This document shows positions 1 through 10,854 of a DNA stretch of 64,000 bases, in pieces. A program made the translations under genes and the position numbers. Source of the DNA: Viscum album (taxonomy: Eukaryota; Streptophyta; Magnoliopsida; Santalales; Viscaceae); assembly GCA_963277665.1 (NCBI GenBank), contig OY728157.1, forward strand, positions 366,062,067-366,126,066, given 5' to 3'. The notes beneath the pieces were generated by a model. It did not search any database. It was not told where the DNA came from and saw nothing but the letters and a program-made list of their open reading frames with translations. How positions within the stretch are numbered: the stretch's first letter is position 1; each line of letters begins with the position of its first letter.

Positions 1-2748
1 TATGTTGTTATAAGAAGTATTCGAGCAAAACTTTCGCACACCTACATCTAATGGTTAAAGAACATACTGTTTACGTGGATGGCGAATTTTCGGCCTCTCG
101 AAACGATGATTGTTCAACATTCGTTTAACACCTTCAAAGGTTGCCATTAAGATGACACTATATTTATATATGATATATAATATATTTATTTTTTCCTTAA
201 TCTTATTTATTTTTCATTTTGGGCATACCTCTATGGTTTCCATTATGGGTAAATGTGATATCATTATTTAAGGAAGTGCGGACTACCGCCCCCTCAAAGT
301 GATGTGATTCGTTAATGCCATATGTGGGACATATAAAGGATGGATTTAAAGTTATTATATATGATGTTATACTGGAATTATAATATACCTCTATATCATT
401 ATTATTCCATTTGATAAAAATATGAAATAGAAATGAAAGTAGCGTTCATGCGTACGTACGGCTTACCGTCTCCATGAACGGTGCATTTCATTTCTTACCT
501 CTAAATGATTATGTGATATTATAAATACATGTATATTATAGATAAATATGATATATATGATATCAAAATCAGGAATTTCATTCTGGATATAAATAACCTT
601 TGACCACACGAACAACATGTAATTGTAAGAAGTCCACTTTCGACTTAAGAACCAAATATCAACAAAACAAACATTATTAACTTAAATGATTACATAATGT
701 TTAAAACATGGAAATAAGTGATATAAAAGGAATAATGAACTTGAAAAAGGTTCTTAAGAAAATATAAATTAACTCAAGTTTATTATTCAGGAAGTTAAAG
801 AATGATCGAGTCAAGTCGGACCCGAGGTAAGGGATCTTACTCCTCTCTTTCTTTTTAAGTTCACTCTTTTATGTCATTCCTTCTAAAGCTCATCTTTCTT
901 GTTATTGGGATGTTCTTTTATATTAATCTTACTCTAATGTTTATGTACATATGATGAGAGACCCTATTCTCTCTCATCAATCCATTTTGGAAGTTTTAAG
1001 TGGCGCTGTTAGGCTGCCGAGTTTTCGTAAGAGATTTTTCATCTCACTTTTATTCCCGTGAGATTTATGCTACATTTGCCACAATTTCCTTTGACTGGTT
1101 TATGTACTGCCCATTATTACACTCCTTTTGTAATATAATTCCATTTATGGGTATTTACATATTCATTGTATGACACTTCTTCAATGGGGTGTACTTTTCG
1201 AATGTTACCCAAGTCGGTAAGGGAACCTTTCACCCTCCTCTTTTTAAAAGACTTCGTCTGTTATGTCTTTTAATTCACATACTATTATGTTGGGATATGT
1301 TCTACTATATCCTGATTGATTTAAATTTTATGTACAAGTTATGAGATTCCCTTTTTATCTCTCATGAACTCATTTTCTGAATTTTTGAAGTGACGCCGTT
1401 AAGCTGTCGAATTTTATCAAGGGAACTTTTTAACCCAATTTTGATTTTTTTTGGGATCAACATGTAGTTATTGAATATGTCATCCTTTGAATATGTTTGA
1501 ATGACCTTTTATTGTTTTACACTTAATATCCAATTATATTGGGTGTATTTATATTTGTCACACATAATTTTTAGATTGATTTATCCTTAATTTAAGGATA
1601 CCTTCTTTTTAAGGTATTTCATCACATTTTTCATCTCTATTGAGACGTCATTGTGGTTATGCACCAATTCACTCTTATATGGTGTATATACTGTACTTTG
1701 GAATATTATATCATGAATCCATTTATTCTCATGATATTATAAAGTTCTGATTAAATGTTATTCCTCAATTATTGTATTCAAGTGTCTCTAATTTTGGTAA
1801 AAACCCCTTTAACCAAAATATCTCTTTAAATGTTTTAATGATTTGTTCTTATTAATAACCATGTTTTCAAAATGGCTTTAAGGATTTATTTATATGGATA
1901 TGAATGGTTTAAAATGTTAAAATCTTCAAGGTGTTATGGGAAACTTTTATTCAAAAATCTCTTTATTAAATGTTTTAAATGGTTTTGAAAATGTTTTTTT
2001 AATGGATTCATTATTTCAATATCCTAAAATGTTATATTGTGATTGAAATGTGGAAATGTTATATTTCCTTTATGCATGTTTTATGTGATAAATTTATGTT
2101 ATGGTTCTTGGGAATTGTTATGAAAATGGGTGGTTCCGTGATAAACTAAGGGCGGGTGAGCCCGATATTGCTCTCCAATGCACTGGGTAACACGAAGGAG
2201 TGAAACGTTGTGGTTTCTCCGAAGAGATTTAGGGAATATACTGTGATGGGTATTCCAAATGTAACTAAGAGGGTTAATCCCTACGTAATAATGTTATGAA
2301 TGCCTCAAGTTACCTTTATGTCTTATGATTTCTATGATTTATTCATGGTTTGATGAGGTATGTTAAAGTGCCTATGTTTTATGGGAAAAGTATGATTTCA
2401 TTCTTATGTATATATGAACTCATGTTTCCTTTCCATATTTTTATAACCCTTACTGAGCTTTTTATGCTCATCCCATTTTTTTGAAATGTTATTCATAGGT
2501 CAAGGGAAAGGTACATGATGTGATGATAGTTTCAAGGATGTGTCAAGAAAGAATATGTGTTTTATTTTAAATATGTTTCCGTTGATGGGAAGAATGAATG
2601 TTGTCTTTAAGTAACCACTTTGTTTAAATGTGGAATGTAATTCATGTTTCAGGACCTAATTCTCTAAAACTCTAAACCTAAAAAGATCCTCAATGTGTAA
2701 TCTTGTAATAACTCAAGATTAAGTAAGGTTTAAGGCTGGGGCCTTATA
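1..2748 (+). repeat. E1 5' LTR, truncated by the window edge
   Basis: This matches 5827-8574 base for base with no net length change (both 2748 bp). By eye about 3% of bases differ in a 120-base stretch, mostly transitions, so the insertion is fairly recent. The end reads CCTTATA, followed by a 2-nt spacer and the primer-binding site. The first 1.43 kb of this LTR lies outside the window. The tract carries two copies of the conserved hairpin module (inner stems at 278-289 and 458-469), a block at 2154-2191 shared with the E2 LTR, and a TGAGC/GCTCA hairpin near 2455-2472. Long LTRs, TG start (seen in the 3' copy) and the PBS identify it. Confidence 0.93.
430..494 (+). promoter_or_regulatory. 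Conserved long hairpin module, E1 5' LTR
   Basis: Distal stem GAAATGAAA/TTTCATTTC (430-438 with 486-494), middle stem CGTTCATG/CATGAACG (443-450 with 473-480), both perfect, enclosing a 22-nt insert (451-472). The insert starts CGTACGTACGG and ends CCGTCTC; inside it ACGG pairs with CCGT around a 4-base loop. The identical structure is in the 3' LTR. Related modules occur in the E2 and E6 LTRs. Function is unknown; its place in the LTR suggests a structured RNA leader element or a protein-binding site. Confidence 0.8.
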
Positions 2749-2750
2749 GT

Positions 2751-2762
2751 TGGTATCAAAGG
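2751..2762 (+). other. Primer-binding site of E1
   Basis: TGGTATCAAAGG lies two bases after the LTR end. It matches the complement of the plant initiator tRNA-Met 3' end (TGGTATCAGAG) except at one position. The same 2-nt spacer is seen in E2, E3 and E5, so these families prime alike. Confidence 0.88.
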
Positions 2763-2950
2763 TCGTTTTAGATAACTTTAGAGGTTAGGTTATTCTTTAA
2801 ACAAGTGACATTACCATAATGGTTAGGATTTCAGAAAGAGTCCTAGTTTTAGATAAAGTGAATGAGTAAGTATATCTTAGTGTTTACCTTCCTCATTAGT
2901 ACATGATGGTTTTTTTGATATACTCACACTGACATTTCTGTTTTTAGTGA

Positions 2951-3121
2951 ATGGATGGATCTAGAAGGCACCAAAGAGATAGCAGGTTTGAAGGAAACTG
3001 TGGTGGTTCTCTGATTATGATACTAGATAAAATGGAGGATTCAATGAGGAAACTCGTGGTTGTTCTAAACCAAATATCGAGGAGTAATGATCAACCACTT
3101 GAACCTTGGTATGTTCTGTAA
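2951..3121 (+). pseudogene. Short gag-like N-terminal frame of E1
   Basis: A 56-residue frame starts at the ATG 200 bp after the PBS, where gag starts in related elements, and ends in TAA. It is Arg/Asp-rich at first (MDGSRRHQRD) and then has a helical stretch around residues 30-48 resembling the region that precedes the conserved gag core in E2. No capsid core or zinc knuckle follows. It may be the remnant of a lost gag, or a short upstream frame with no role; placement rather than sequence similarity carries most of the call. Confidence 0.4.
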
Positions 3122-3343
3122 TGCATCATGTACGAGATGACCAATCGATGTGGAAGTTCAGGTAAGAATTATAAAGGTAACCAATAGAGTTTATATGATC
3201 CTTACTTTTGAGGTAATTATGGGTTATTATATGATATGCTGGAAAATGAAAGGCATGAGATAAACTAGAGGTTAAAATATGTTATGATCATTTTTGATGA
3301 TTGTATCTCTTTTTGGGGAATTATTTAAGAATTATATAGTTTT

Positions 3344-3491
3344 GGAAAGAGGACAACACGCAGACCATGTGACAACCCGTCGCGTCGGACAAAGTTCCGG
3401 GAATCGAACCCACAACCAAAGTGCGACTGGTATTTATCGCCTACCACTAGAATACGTGAAGTCCCTGGTTAGTGTGACTGATTCTTTTTAG
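3344..3491 (-). mobile_element. tRNA-derived SINE-like insertion in the E1 interior
   Basis: A GC-rich island in AT-rich surroundings. On the minus strand it holds GGTTCGATTCC (3400-3410 on plus), an exact RNA polymerase III B box, and a weaker A-box-like TAGTGGTAGGC some 40 bp before it. It is flanked by TTATATAGTTTT (3332-3343) and TTATATGATTTT (3492-3503), 10 of 12 identical, a plausible target-site duplication. No intact tRNA cloverleaf was recognised. It is most likely the head of a short SINE; a captured tRNA pseudogene is possible. Confidence 0.5.
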
Positions 3492-3503
3492 TTATATGAT
3501 TTT

Positions 3504-4382
3504 ATAAATTAAGAGTAAGATGATTTAGGGTTATTTATGAAAATTATTAACCTATCATGGAGGATATGTGATTAGGTTAATTACTTTTCAATATGAGACT
3601 TTAGGAGCAACTGATGTTGTTTGGAGATAAATGTTACAATTTAACTTGGAAGACTATGTGACTAAATCCTTCAAATATTTGGGTTTCAATCTTTGATTGG
3701 TTTACTTTGAAGAATTTTATGGAAAAATTGTTTATCGGATGGTCCTCGTTGTACTTTGGGTTTTGTTGGACAAATTTTGGAGATTAAGCATAGATTTTCT
3801 TTTTAATTGGTTATCCTTTTCTAGATTATCTGACTTTGTACTAGCATTTTTTGTTTTGGTTTTGGTTAAAGCCTAAAGACATGGGATGTATATAGTTCTC
3901 TTTAGTGGATTAGGTGATTCTCTAGAAGTTGATTATAATACTGTTAATGCGAACAAGTCTCCCTAAATACTCGTCTTTTGGAAAAAAATATGAGTTTGAT
4001 TAAGGAATCTAGTAAAAGTTGAAAGTCAACATGATAAGTGATTATGTTTCCTTATGAATAAATTACTCAATAAAAAGTAACATAAAACAAATATGTTAAC
4101 TTTTCCTACTGGGGAATCCAATACCGTTTAACCCATCACAAGTTTGTGATTTTCTTATGGTTAACTTTCTCCTAGACATGTTTACTATCACTCTACCTCA
4201 AGAACATTACCCTTTTATTTTTCTTCCATGTCCATGTTTTTCTACATATGGGTTAACTCGGGTGACCTATGTACTTATCTTCCTTTATTTTAAAGTGATT
4301 GTTTTACCGACTCTTGTTCCGATGTGGGACTTTCAAGGATGTTTCCAAGATCAATTTTAAAAATTGCAAGGACACAATTCCC
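3504..4382 (+). other. E1 3' noncoding interior
   Basis: About 880 bp with no reading frame related to gag or pol. The last part (4085-4165) is conserved in the E5 remnant in opposite orientation (13240-13345), including a short inverted repeat ATCACAA/TTGTGAT. Conservation in two elements with different LTRs hints at a cis-acting function. Confidence 0.6.
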
Positions 4383-4397
4383 AAAAGGGGGGAAGGA
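4383..4397 (+). other. Polypurine tract of E1
   Basis: AAAAGGGGGGAAGGA directly abuts the TGTAACACCCC start of the 3' LTR, the expected position of the plus-strand primer. Confidence 0.9.
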
Positions 4398-7300
4398 TGT
4401 AACACCCCAGGTAAATAAATAATATGAAATTTTCATATTTATCCATATTTGTTAATAAAATATTAATGTGTCTTTAAAGGGGACGCTATGCTCGATGGCG
4501 TACCCAACACGCAACAACGAGTTTCTTGGGAATCTTACGTTGCACTCTAATAATAAAATAATATTATTTTAAATGGTAGTTAACATGTAGCCATTTTATT
4601 GGAGATAATTTATATAAATAACTAAAATATGATTATATATGTTTTTAAATGTTTTTACATTTATCCAAAAAAAGATAAAGGCTTAAAATATGGAAAGAAT
4701 TCAATTTTAGGTGTATATGCCCTAGTTTTCACTAAAGGTTCACTTATCGCCTTTTGATGGTGAACTTTCATTAAATATAGTTTTGTTCAGTATTATACAT
4801 CCTTTTGGACCAAATAAAACTCTTCTTAAGAATTGGGACATCAAAATTTACTTTGTGTAAATTTTTGGTATCTTTCTGATAAAGTTCATTTTTTAATGAA
4901 TAGTGTAAAATGCTGTATTTTAATTCAAAACAACTTTTTAATATAATTTATTTATATTATTAGATTATCTTTTGAGTTGGTTTTAAAGTGAAATTAGAAT
5001 ATATTTTTACCATTAAATCCAATAGTGGTCATTTGAATTAATTTCACTTTGAAATCAGACTTAAACTAGTGTCAATCTTTTGATAAATATTATTTCATAA
5101 AAACACGCTATTTGCTCTGACAGCGGGAATTAATTATTAAATTAATTAATGTGACTTATATGATTTTAATTTTGTAAAATAGGCTTCATTTTTGAATTCG
5201 GAATATCAAATATATCTTAGGGTGAATTTTTGGTATTTTTCTGAAAAACATCAATTTTTGATGAATAGTGAAACCACTAAGTTGTACTTATAAAAACTGG
5301 TTTTTCCATTTAAATTAAAATTTTCCATCTTTGTGTTTTTAATTTAAAAAATTCGACATACATTGTTGTCATTAAGAAGTAAAATGTGGTTCAATGGGAT
5401 AAAAATAATTTTTTGGTGAATAGTAACTTATTATGTTTTTAATCGCGATTACAGGTAATTAATGTAATTTAAGGTAAAAATAATGTTTTTATAATATTAA
5501 ATGAACATGACACATGTCCTAACCTCATTTTATGTGTCATTTACGAACAATACAAACCACCTCTACCTCCTTCCCCACACTCCCAAAGCCTTTGGCTCAG
5601 ACAAAATCTACCCATTTTGTCTCTCCACTTCCCTCTCTTACTCCTTGAAGCCTCACTTTGGGCAGAAGTCTTCCCAAGGAAGCCACTGAGCTCAAACCAA
5701 AGGGAGTTACCCGATTTTAAGGTAATGTCTTCACTTGAGTCCTTTTGTTTTATTTTTCTTCTCCATCCCCCTAAAATCTTTTTATTCATTTATTTTGTAA
5801 CAACTACAGTATCATCAATATAATAGGATGTTTTTATAAGAAGGATTCAAGCTACACTTTCACACACCTATATCTAATGGTTAAAGAACATACTGTTTAC
5901 GTGGATGACGAATTTTCGGCCTCCCAAAACGATGATTGTTCAACATTCTTTTAACACCTTCAAAGGTGGCCATTAATATGACACTATATTTATATATGAT
6001 ATATAATATTTTTATTTTTTCCTTAAGCTTATTTATTTTTCATTTTTGGCATACCTTTATGGTTTCCATTATGGGTAAACGCGATATCTTTATTTAAGGA
6101 AGTGCGGACTACCGCCCCCTCAAAGTGATGTGATTCGTTAATGCCATATGTGGGACATATAAAGAATGGATTTAAAGTTATTATATATGATGTTATACTG
6201 GAATTATAATATACATCTATATCATTATTATTCCATTCTATAAAAATATGAAATAGAAATGAAAGTAGCGTTCATGCGTACGTACGGCTTACCGTCTCCA
6301 TGAACGGTACATTTCATTTCTTACCTCTAAATGATTATGTGATATTATAAATACATTTATATTATAGATATATATGATATATATGATATCAAAATCAGGA
6401 ATTTCATTCTGGATATAAAGATCCTTTGACCACACGAACAACATGTAATTGTAAGAAGTCCACTTTCGACTTAAGAACCAAATATCGACAAAACAAGCAT
6501 TATTAACTTAAATGATTACATAATGTTTATAACATGGAAATAAGTGATATAAAAGGAATAATGAACTTGAAAAAGGTTCTTAGGAAAATAGAAATTAACT
6601 CAAGTTTATTATTCAGGAAGTTAAAGAATGATCGAGTCAAGTCGGACCCGAGGTAAGGGATCTTACTCCTCTCTTTCTTTTTAAGTACACTCTTTTATGT
6701 CATTCCTTCTAAAGCTCATATTTCTTGTGATTGGGATGCTATTTTATATTAATATTACTGTAATTTTTATGTACATATGATTAGAGACCCTATTCTCTCT
6801 CATGAATCCATTTTGGAAGTTTTAAGTGGCGCCGTTAGGCTGCCGAGTTTTCGTAAGAGATTTTTCATCTCACTTTTATTCCCGTGAAATTTATGCTACA
6901 TTTGCCACAATTTCCTTTGAGTGGTTTATGTACTGCCAATTATTACACTCTGTTTGTAATATAATTCCATTTACGGGTATTTACATATTCATTATATGAC
7001 ACTTCTTCAATGGGGTGTACTTTTCGAAAGTTACCCAAGTCGGTAAGGGAACCTTTCACCCTCCTCTTTTTAAAAGACTTCGTCTGTTATGTCTTTTAAT
7101 TCACATACTATTATGTTGGGATATGTTCTTCTATATCCTGATTGATGTAAATTTTATGTCCAAGTGATGAGATTTCCTTTTTATCTCTCATCAACTCATT
7201 TTCTGAATTTTTGAAGTGACGCCGTTAGGCTGTCGAATTTTACCAAGGGAACTTTTTAACCCAATTTCTATTTCTTTGGGATCAACATGTAGTTATTGAA

Positions 7301-8574
7301 TATGTCATCCTTTTAATATGTGTGAATGACCTTTTATTGTTTTACACTTAATATCCAATTATATAGGGTGTATTTATATTTTTCAGACATAATTTTGAGA
7401 TTGATTTATCCTTAATTTAAGGATACCTTCTTTATAAGGTATTTCATCACATTTTACATCTCTATTGACATTTCATTGTGGTTATGCACCAATTCACTCT
7501 TATATGGTGTATATACTGTACTTTGGAATATTATATCATGAATCCATTTATTCTCATTATATTATAAAGTTCTGATTAAATGTTATTCCTCAATTATTGT
7601 ATTCAAGTGTCTCTAATTTTGGTAAAAACCCCTTTAACCAAAATATCGCTTTAAATGTTTTAATGATTTGTTCTTATTAATATCCATGTTTTAAAAATGG
7701 CTTTATGGATTTATTTATATGGATATTAATGGTTTATAATGTTAAAATCTTCAAGGTGGTATGGGACACTTTGATTCAAAAATCTCTTTATTAAATGTTT
7801 TAAATGGTTTTGAAAATGTTTTTTTAATGGACTCATTATTTCAATATCCTAAAATGTTATATTGTGATTGAAATGTGAAAATGTTATATTTCCTTTATGC
7901 ATGTTTTATGTGATACATTTATGTTATGGTTCTTGGTCATTGTTATGAAAACGGGTAGTTCCGTGATAAACTATGGGCGGGTGGGCCCAATATAGCTCTC
8001 CAATGCATTGGGTAACGCGAAGGAGTGAAACGTTAAGGTTTCTCCGAAGAGATTTAGGGAATATACTGTGATGGGTATTCCAAACATAACCAAGAGGGTT
8101 ACTCCCTATGTAAGAATGTTATGAATGCCTCAAGTTACCTTTATGTATTATGATTTCTATGATTTATTCATGGTTTGATGAGGTATGTTAAAGTGCCTAT
8201 GTTTTATGGGTAAAGTATGATTTCATTCTTATGTATATATGAACTCATGTTTCCTTTCCATATTTTTATAACCCTTACTAAGCTTTTTATTCTCATCCCA
8301 AGTTTTTGAAATGTTATTCACAGGTCAAGGGAAAGGTACCTGATTTGATGATAGTGTCAAGGATGTGTCAAGAAAGAATATGTGTTTTATTTTAAATATG
8401 TTTCCGTTGATGGGAAGAATTAATCTTGTCTTTTATGTAACCACTTTGTTTAAATGTGGAATGTAATGCAAGTTTCATGACCTAATTCTCTAAAACACTA
8501 AAACTAAAAATATCCTCAATGTGTAATCTTGTAATAACTCAAGATTAAGTAAGGTTTAAGGATGGGGCCTTATA
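4398..8574 (+). repeat. E1 3' LTR, complete (4177 bp)
   Basis: It starts TGTAACACCCC after the PPT and ends CCTTATA (TG...TA; probably CA originally). 5827-8574 equals the 5' copy at 1-2748. Near 5180-5280 it contains blocks nearly identical to the E2 LTR (the region around a TTGATGAATAGTGAAA motif), so the two families are related. A pyrimidine-rich tract at 5545-5790 looks like a transcribed leader; a TATA-like TATAATAT lies near 5491. Hairpin modules are at 6104-6115 (weak) and 6256-6320 (strong). The 5-bp right flank is GTGAT; the left flank is outside the window. Confidence 0.93.
6256..6320 (+). promoter_or_regulatory. Conserved long hairpin module, E1 3' LTR
   Basis: Same three-stem layout as in the 5' LTR: outer stem 6256-6264 with 6312-6320, middle stem 6269-6276 with 6299-6306, insert 6277-6298. 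All paired positions are unchanged between the two LTRs; one base in the spacer differs (GTGCA to GTACA). A weaker second module (GCGG ACTA CCGC, 6104-6115) lies 180 bp upstream. Confidence 0.8.
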
Positions 8575-8576
8575 GT

Positions 8577-8850
8577 GATAGTTTTTGATGGATCAAATTC
8601 ACTTCTGGGGTCACACCATCATAGAGATAGAAGTATAAGTAGACCTGGAGAAGGTGAGAGCTGTAGTTTCTTGTGAACAACCAAAGAATATTTTTGATAT
8701 AGAGAGTTTCTTGGGGATAGATAGTTACCAAAATCATTTCATACAAGACTTATCACTCTTAGAAGCACCACTGAATGACTTAATATAAAGGGTGTGATCC
8801 TTGTGTGGTCATATTTTTGCAAGAAAACCTTTTAGGTGCTGAAAGGAAGG
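8577..8850 (+). pseudogene. E0 RT C-terminal part (connection region), truncated by E1
   Basis: Translation with frame changes gives a Ty3/gypsy RT tail: VDLEKVRAVVSCEQPKN, then a decayed version of the SFLGLAGYYRRFI block (SFLGIDSYQNHFIQ) and LSLLEAPLNDLI. The RT catalytic core is missing because E1 inserted at 8574; the rest would lie left of E1, outside the window. The frame is broken by stops, so this is a dead remnant. It continues directly into the RNase H domain. Confidence 0.65.
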
Positions 8851-9260
8851 TTGAAATCAGTACCAGTCCGGATACTGCTAGAGCAGAGCATGAGGTACAA
8901 TGTGTATTGTGATGAATCAGGTATTGGTTTGGGATCATTGATGATGCATGGGGATTTAGTCACGACATATGGGTCTCGACTGCTGAGGCCTCATGAGAGG
9001 AATTATCAAATGCATGATCATGAACTTGATGCCGTTGTTCACACATTGTGCTATTAGAGACACTATTTTATGGGAGAGCATTTTCTATTGTACATGGATG
9101 AAAAAATCTTCTAGTATATTTTTACACAGTATGATATGAATTTTAGGAGCATAGGTGGGTGGATTACCTACAATCCATTAACATTGATCTTGCTGATAGG
9201 ACAAGTAAAAGCAATGTAGTGGCTGATGCACTGAGTTGGAGGAATCAAATATAGGAAGTG
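8836..9260 (+). pseudogene. E0 RNase H domain remnant
   Basis: A 73-residue open stretch begins near 8836 and shows the gypsy RNase H pattern: YCDESGIGLGSLM (first catalytic Asp), then GSRLLRPHERNYQMHDHELDA (catalytic Glu in HELDA), then after a stop HYFMGEHFLLYMDEK, where the next Asp motif is degraded (normally YTDHKSL). A decayed tether with a VADALS-like motif follows near 9220. The RNase H would remove the tRNA primer and genomic RNA during reverse transcription. Stops and the altered third motif show it is inactive. Confidence 0.75.
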
Positions 9261-9389
9261 TAGTAGGCCAGTTGCAACCGGAAGCTTATAGAATTGTTAT
9301 CTGAGATACATTTGAAGGTTCATGATGGTCAGGCACGAAGTTATCTATCTTCCCTAGCTGTGACCTCTACCATACTGCACAAAGTTAGA

Positions 9390-10830
9390 TAAGGTAGTTA
9401 TTAGATTCTAAGGGCCTAGTCTTATGGGATAGTGTGGTAGGTGATGTCCCACCTCTTAGTTTTTTGGTAGGTGGTGATGTGATCCTATGTATACATGGAT
9501 GTGTTTGGGTTCCAGTGTATATATGCAAGGAGTTGATGTAGGAGTTTCACATTTTAGCTTGGACAATACATCCCAGAGTCACCGAGATGTTCCATGACTT
9601 ACGATGTCAGTACTGGTTATCGGTTATGAAACTTGAGGTAGCTAGTTTTGTTGTGAGGTGTCCCACATGTCCGTAAGTAAAGGAAAAACTTCAGTGACCT
9701 TCTAGGATTTTATAGTAGTTACCTATTCTACAGTGGAAATGGGATGATGCCGCATTGAATTTTGTGACTGGTTTACTGAGGTCACCTCGAGATAGCGATG
9801 TAGTGGTGGTTATTGTTTATAGTCTCACAAAAATTTCTAATTTCATTCTAATCAAGGAGAACATCAGTTTTGATGAGATTAGAAGGTTGTTTATCCATGA
9901 AATAGTATGAATTTACAGTTTTACATGCAATATCTTTTTAGATAGGTATTCCCACTTTATATCTCGTTTCTTGAAGAGTTTTCAGAGCGTGATGGGTATA
10001 TTGGTGCTCCTGAACATAGCATACCACCCTCAGACTGATGGCCAGTCATAACATACAATATTGGTGCAAGAGGACATGCTTCAAGCATGCATTCTAGACA
10101 TTGGGGGCTCATTGGATAGACACATTCCATTGGTTGAGTTATCCCATAATAATAGTTATTAGGCGATGATATATATAGAACCTTACAAGGATTTATATGG
10201 TAGGACATGCTGATCACCCCTATGATGGTTAGAGAAAGGCGAGGAAACTTTACTCGGAACACGTCTCATATAGAAGACTTCTGATTAGGTCAAGTTAATT
10301 CAGATATAAATGGTTACTGCACAGTCTCATCATAAATATTACACCAATCACCATAGATGACCTCTAGTGTTAGAGTTTGGGGATTGAGTTTTCTTGCATG
10401 TTTCCCAGATGTTTGGAAATAGATGAATTAGGATACAAGTTAATCTTTCACCATGATATGTCATGCCATTCGGTATTCTAGAGAGAGTCCAGTCTGTATA
10501 CAATATTTTATACTTAACTTAGTGGTACTAATTCATGCACGAATCCTTCCACATATCTCAGCTACACCGCTATCATTCAATCCCATGTCACACTTTTCAG
10601 CCTGATGAGTTTGAGTTGCAGGTAGATGCGTCCTTTGAGGAGCATCTATTTCATATCATTAATACGAGCACAAGGGTTCTCTGAGGCTTGTCTGTTCATC
10701 TAGTATAGGTGCCATGGTAGCCTAGATGTTTATTGGATGAATCATGGGAGAGGGAGACCAATGTACATGCTTAGTGGTCTGAGTTGTTCTTAAATGAATC
10801 ATGACCACCCTTGAGAGAAAAAATCGAGGA
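9390..10830 (+). pseudogene. E0 integrase remnant with C-terminal tail
   Basis: The N-terminal zinc finger is readable with both His and both Cys kept (HILAWTIHP ... VVRCPTCP). The core follows at 9735: WKWDDAALNFVTGL, where the first catalytic Asp of D,D-35-E is Asn. The second Asp is kept in a decayed FLDRYSHFIS, followed by AYHPQTDGQS, after which the catalytic Glu position is lost next to a stop. The C-terminal region (10560-10800) keeps traces of the VSMLRKY and W-x-E type tail. Many stops and frameshifts: non-functional. The domain order RT-RNH-IN puts it in Ty3/gypsy, not Ty1/copia. Confidence 0.72.
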
Positions 10831-10854
10831 CAAATTGCTTTAAGGCGAGAAGAT

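Larger units (their letters stand above)
2749..4397 (+). mobile_element. E1 internal region (1.65 kb, non-autonomous)
   Basis: The whole interior between the two E1 LTRs is only 1649 bp. It holds a PBS, a short gag-like reading frame, a SINE-like insertion (3344-3491), about 900 bp of noncoding sequence and a PPT. There is no protease, RT, RNase H or integrase, so E1 must have moved using another element's proteins. That makes it a LARD-type derivative: very long LTRs and almost no coding capacity. Part of its 3' noncoding stretch (about 4085-4165, including an ATCACAA/TTGTGAT inverted repeat) is recognisable in reverse complement at 13240-13345, inside the E5 remnant. Confidence 0.85.

Noticed and set aside
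430..494. Hammerhead-type ribozyme as in plant retrozymes
   Set aside because: The conserved core (CTGATGA, GAAA) is absent from the module and surroundings.
3294..3491. 65-codon plus-strand frame in E1
   Set aside because: It runs antisense through the SINE-like insertion and has no coding similarity.
3344..3491. Functional tRNA gene
   Set aside because: Only the B box is exact; no acceptor or anticodon stem forms a proper cloverleaf.
5501..5823. Overlapping frames on both strands in the E1 LTR
   Set aside because: They fall in the pyrimidine-rich leader-like tract of the LTR; composition alone explains open frames.
9957..10262. 101-codon minus-strand frame
   Set aside because: Antisense to the E0 integrase remnant.
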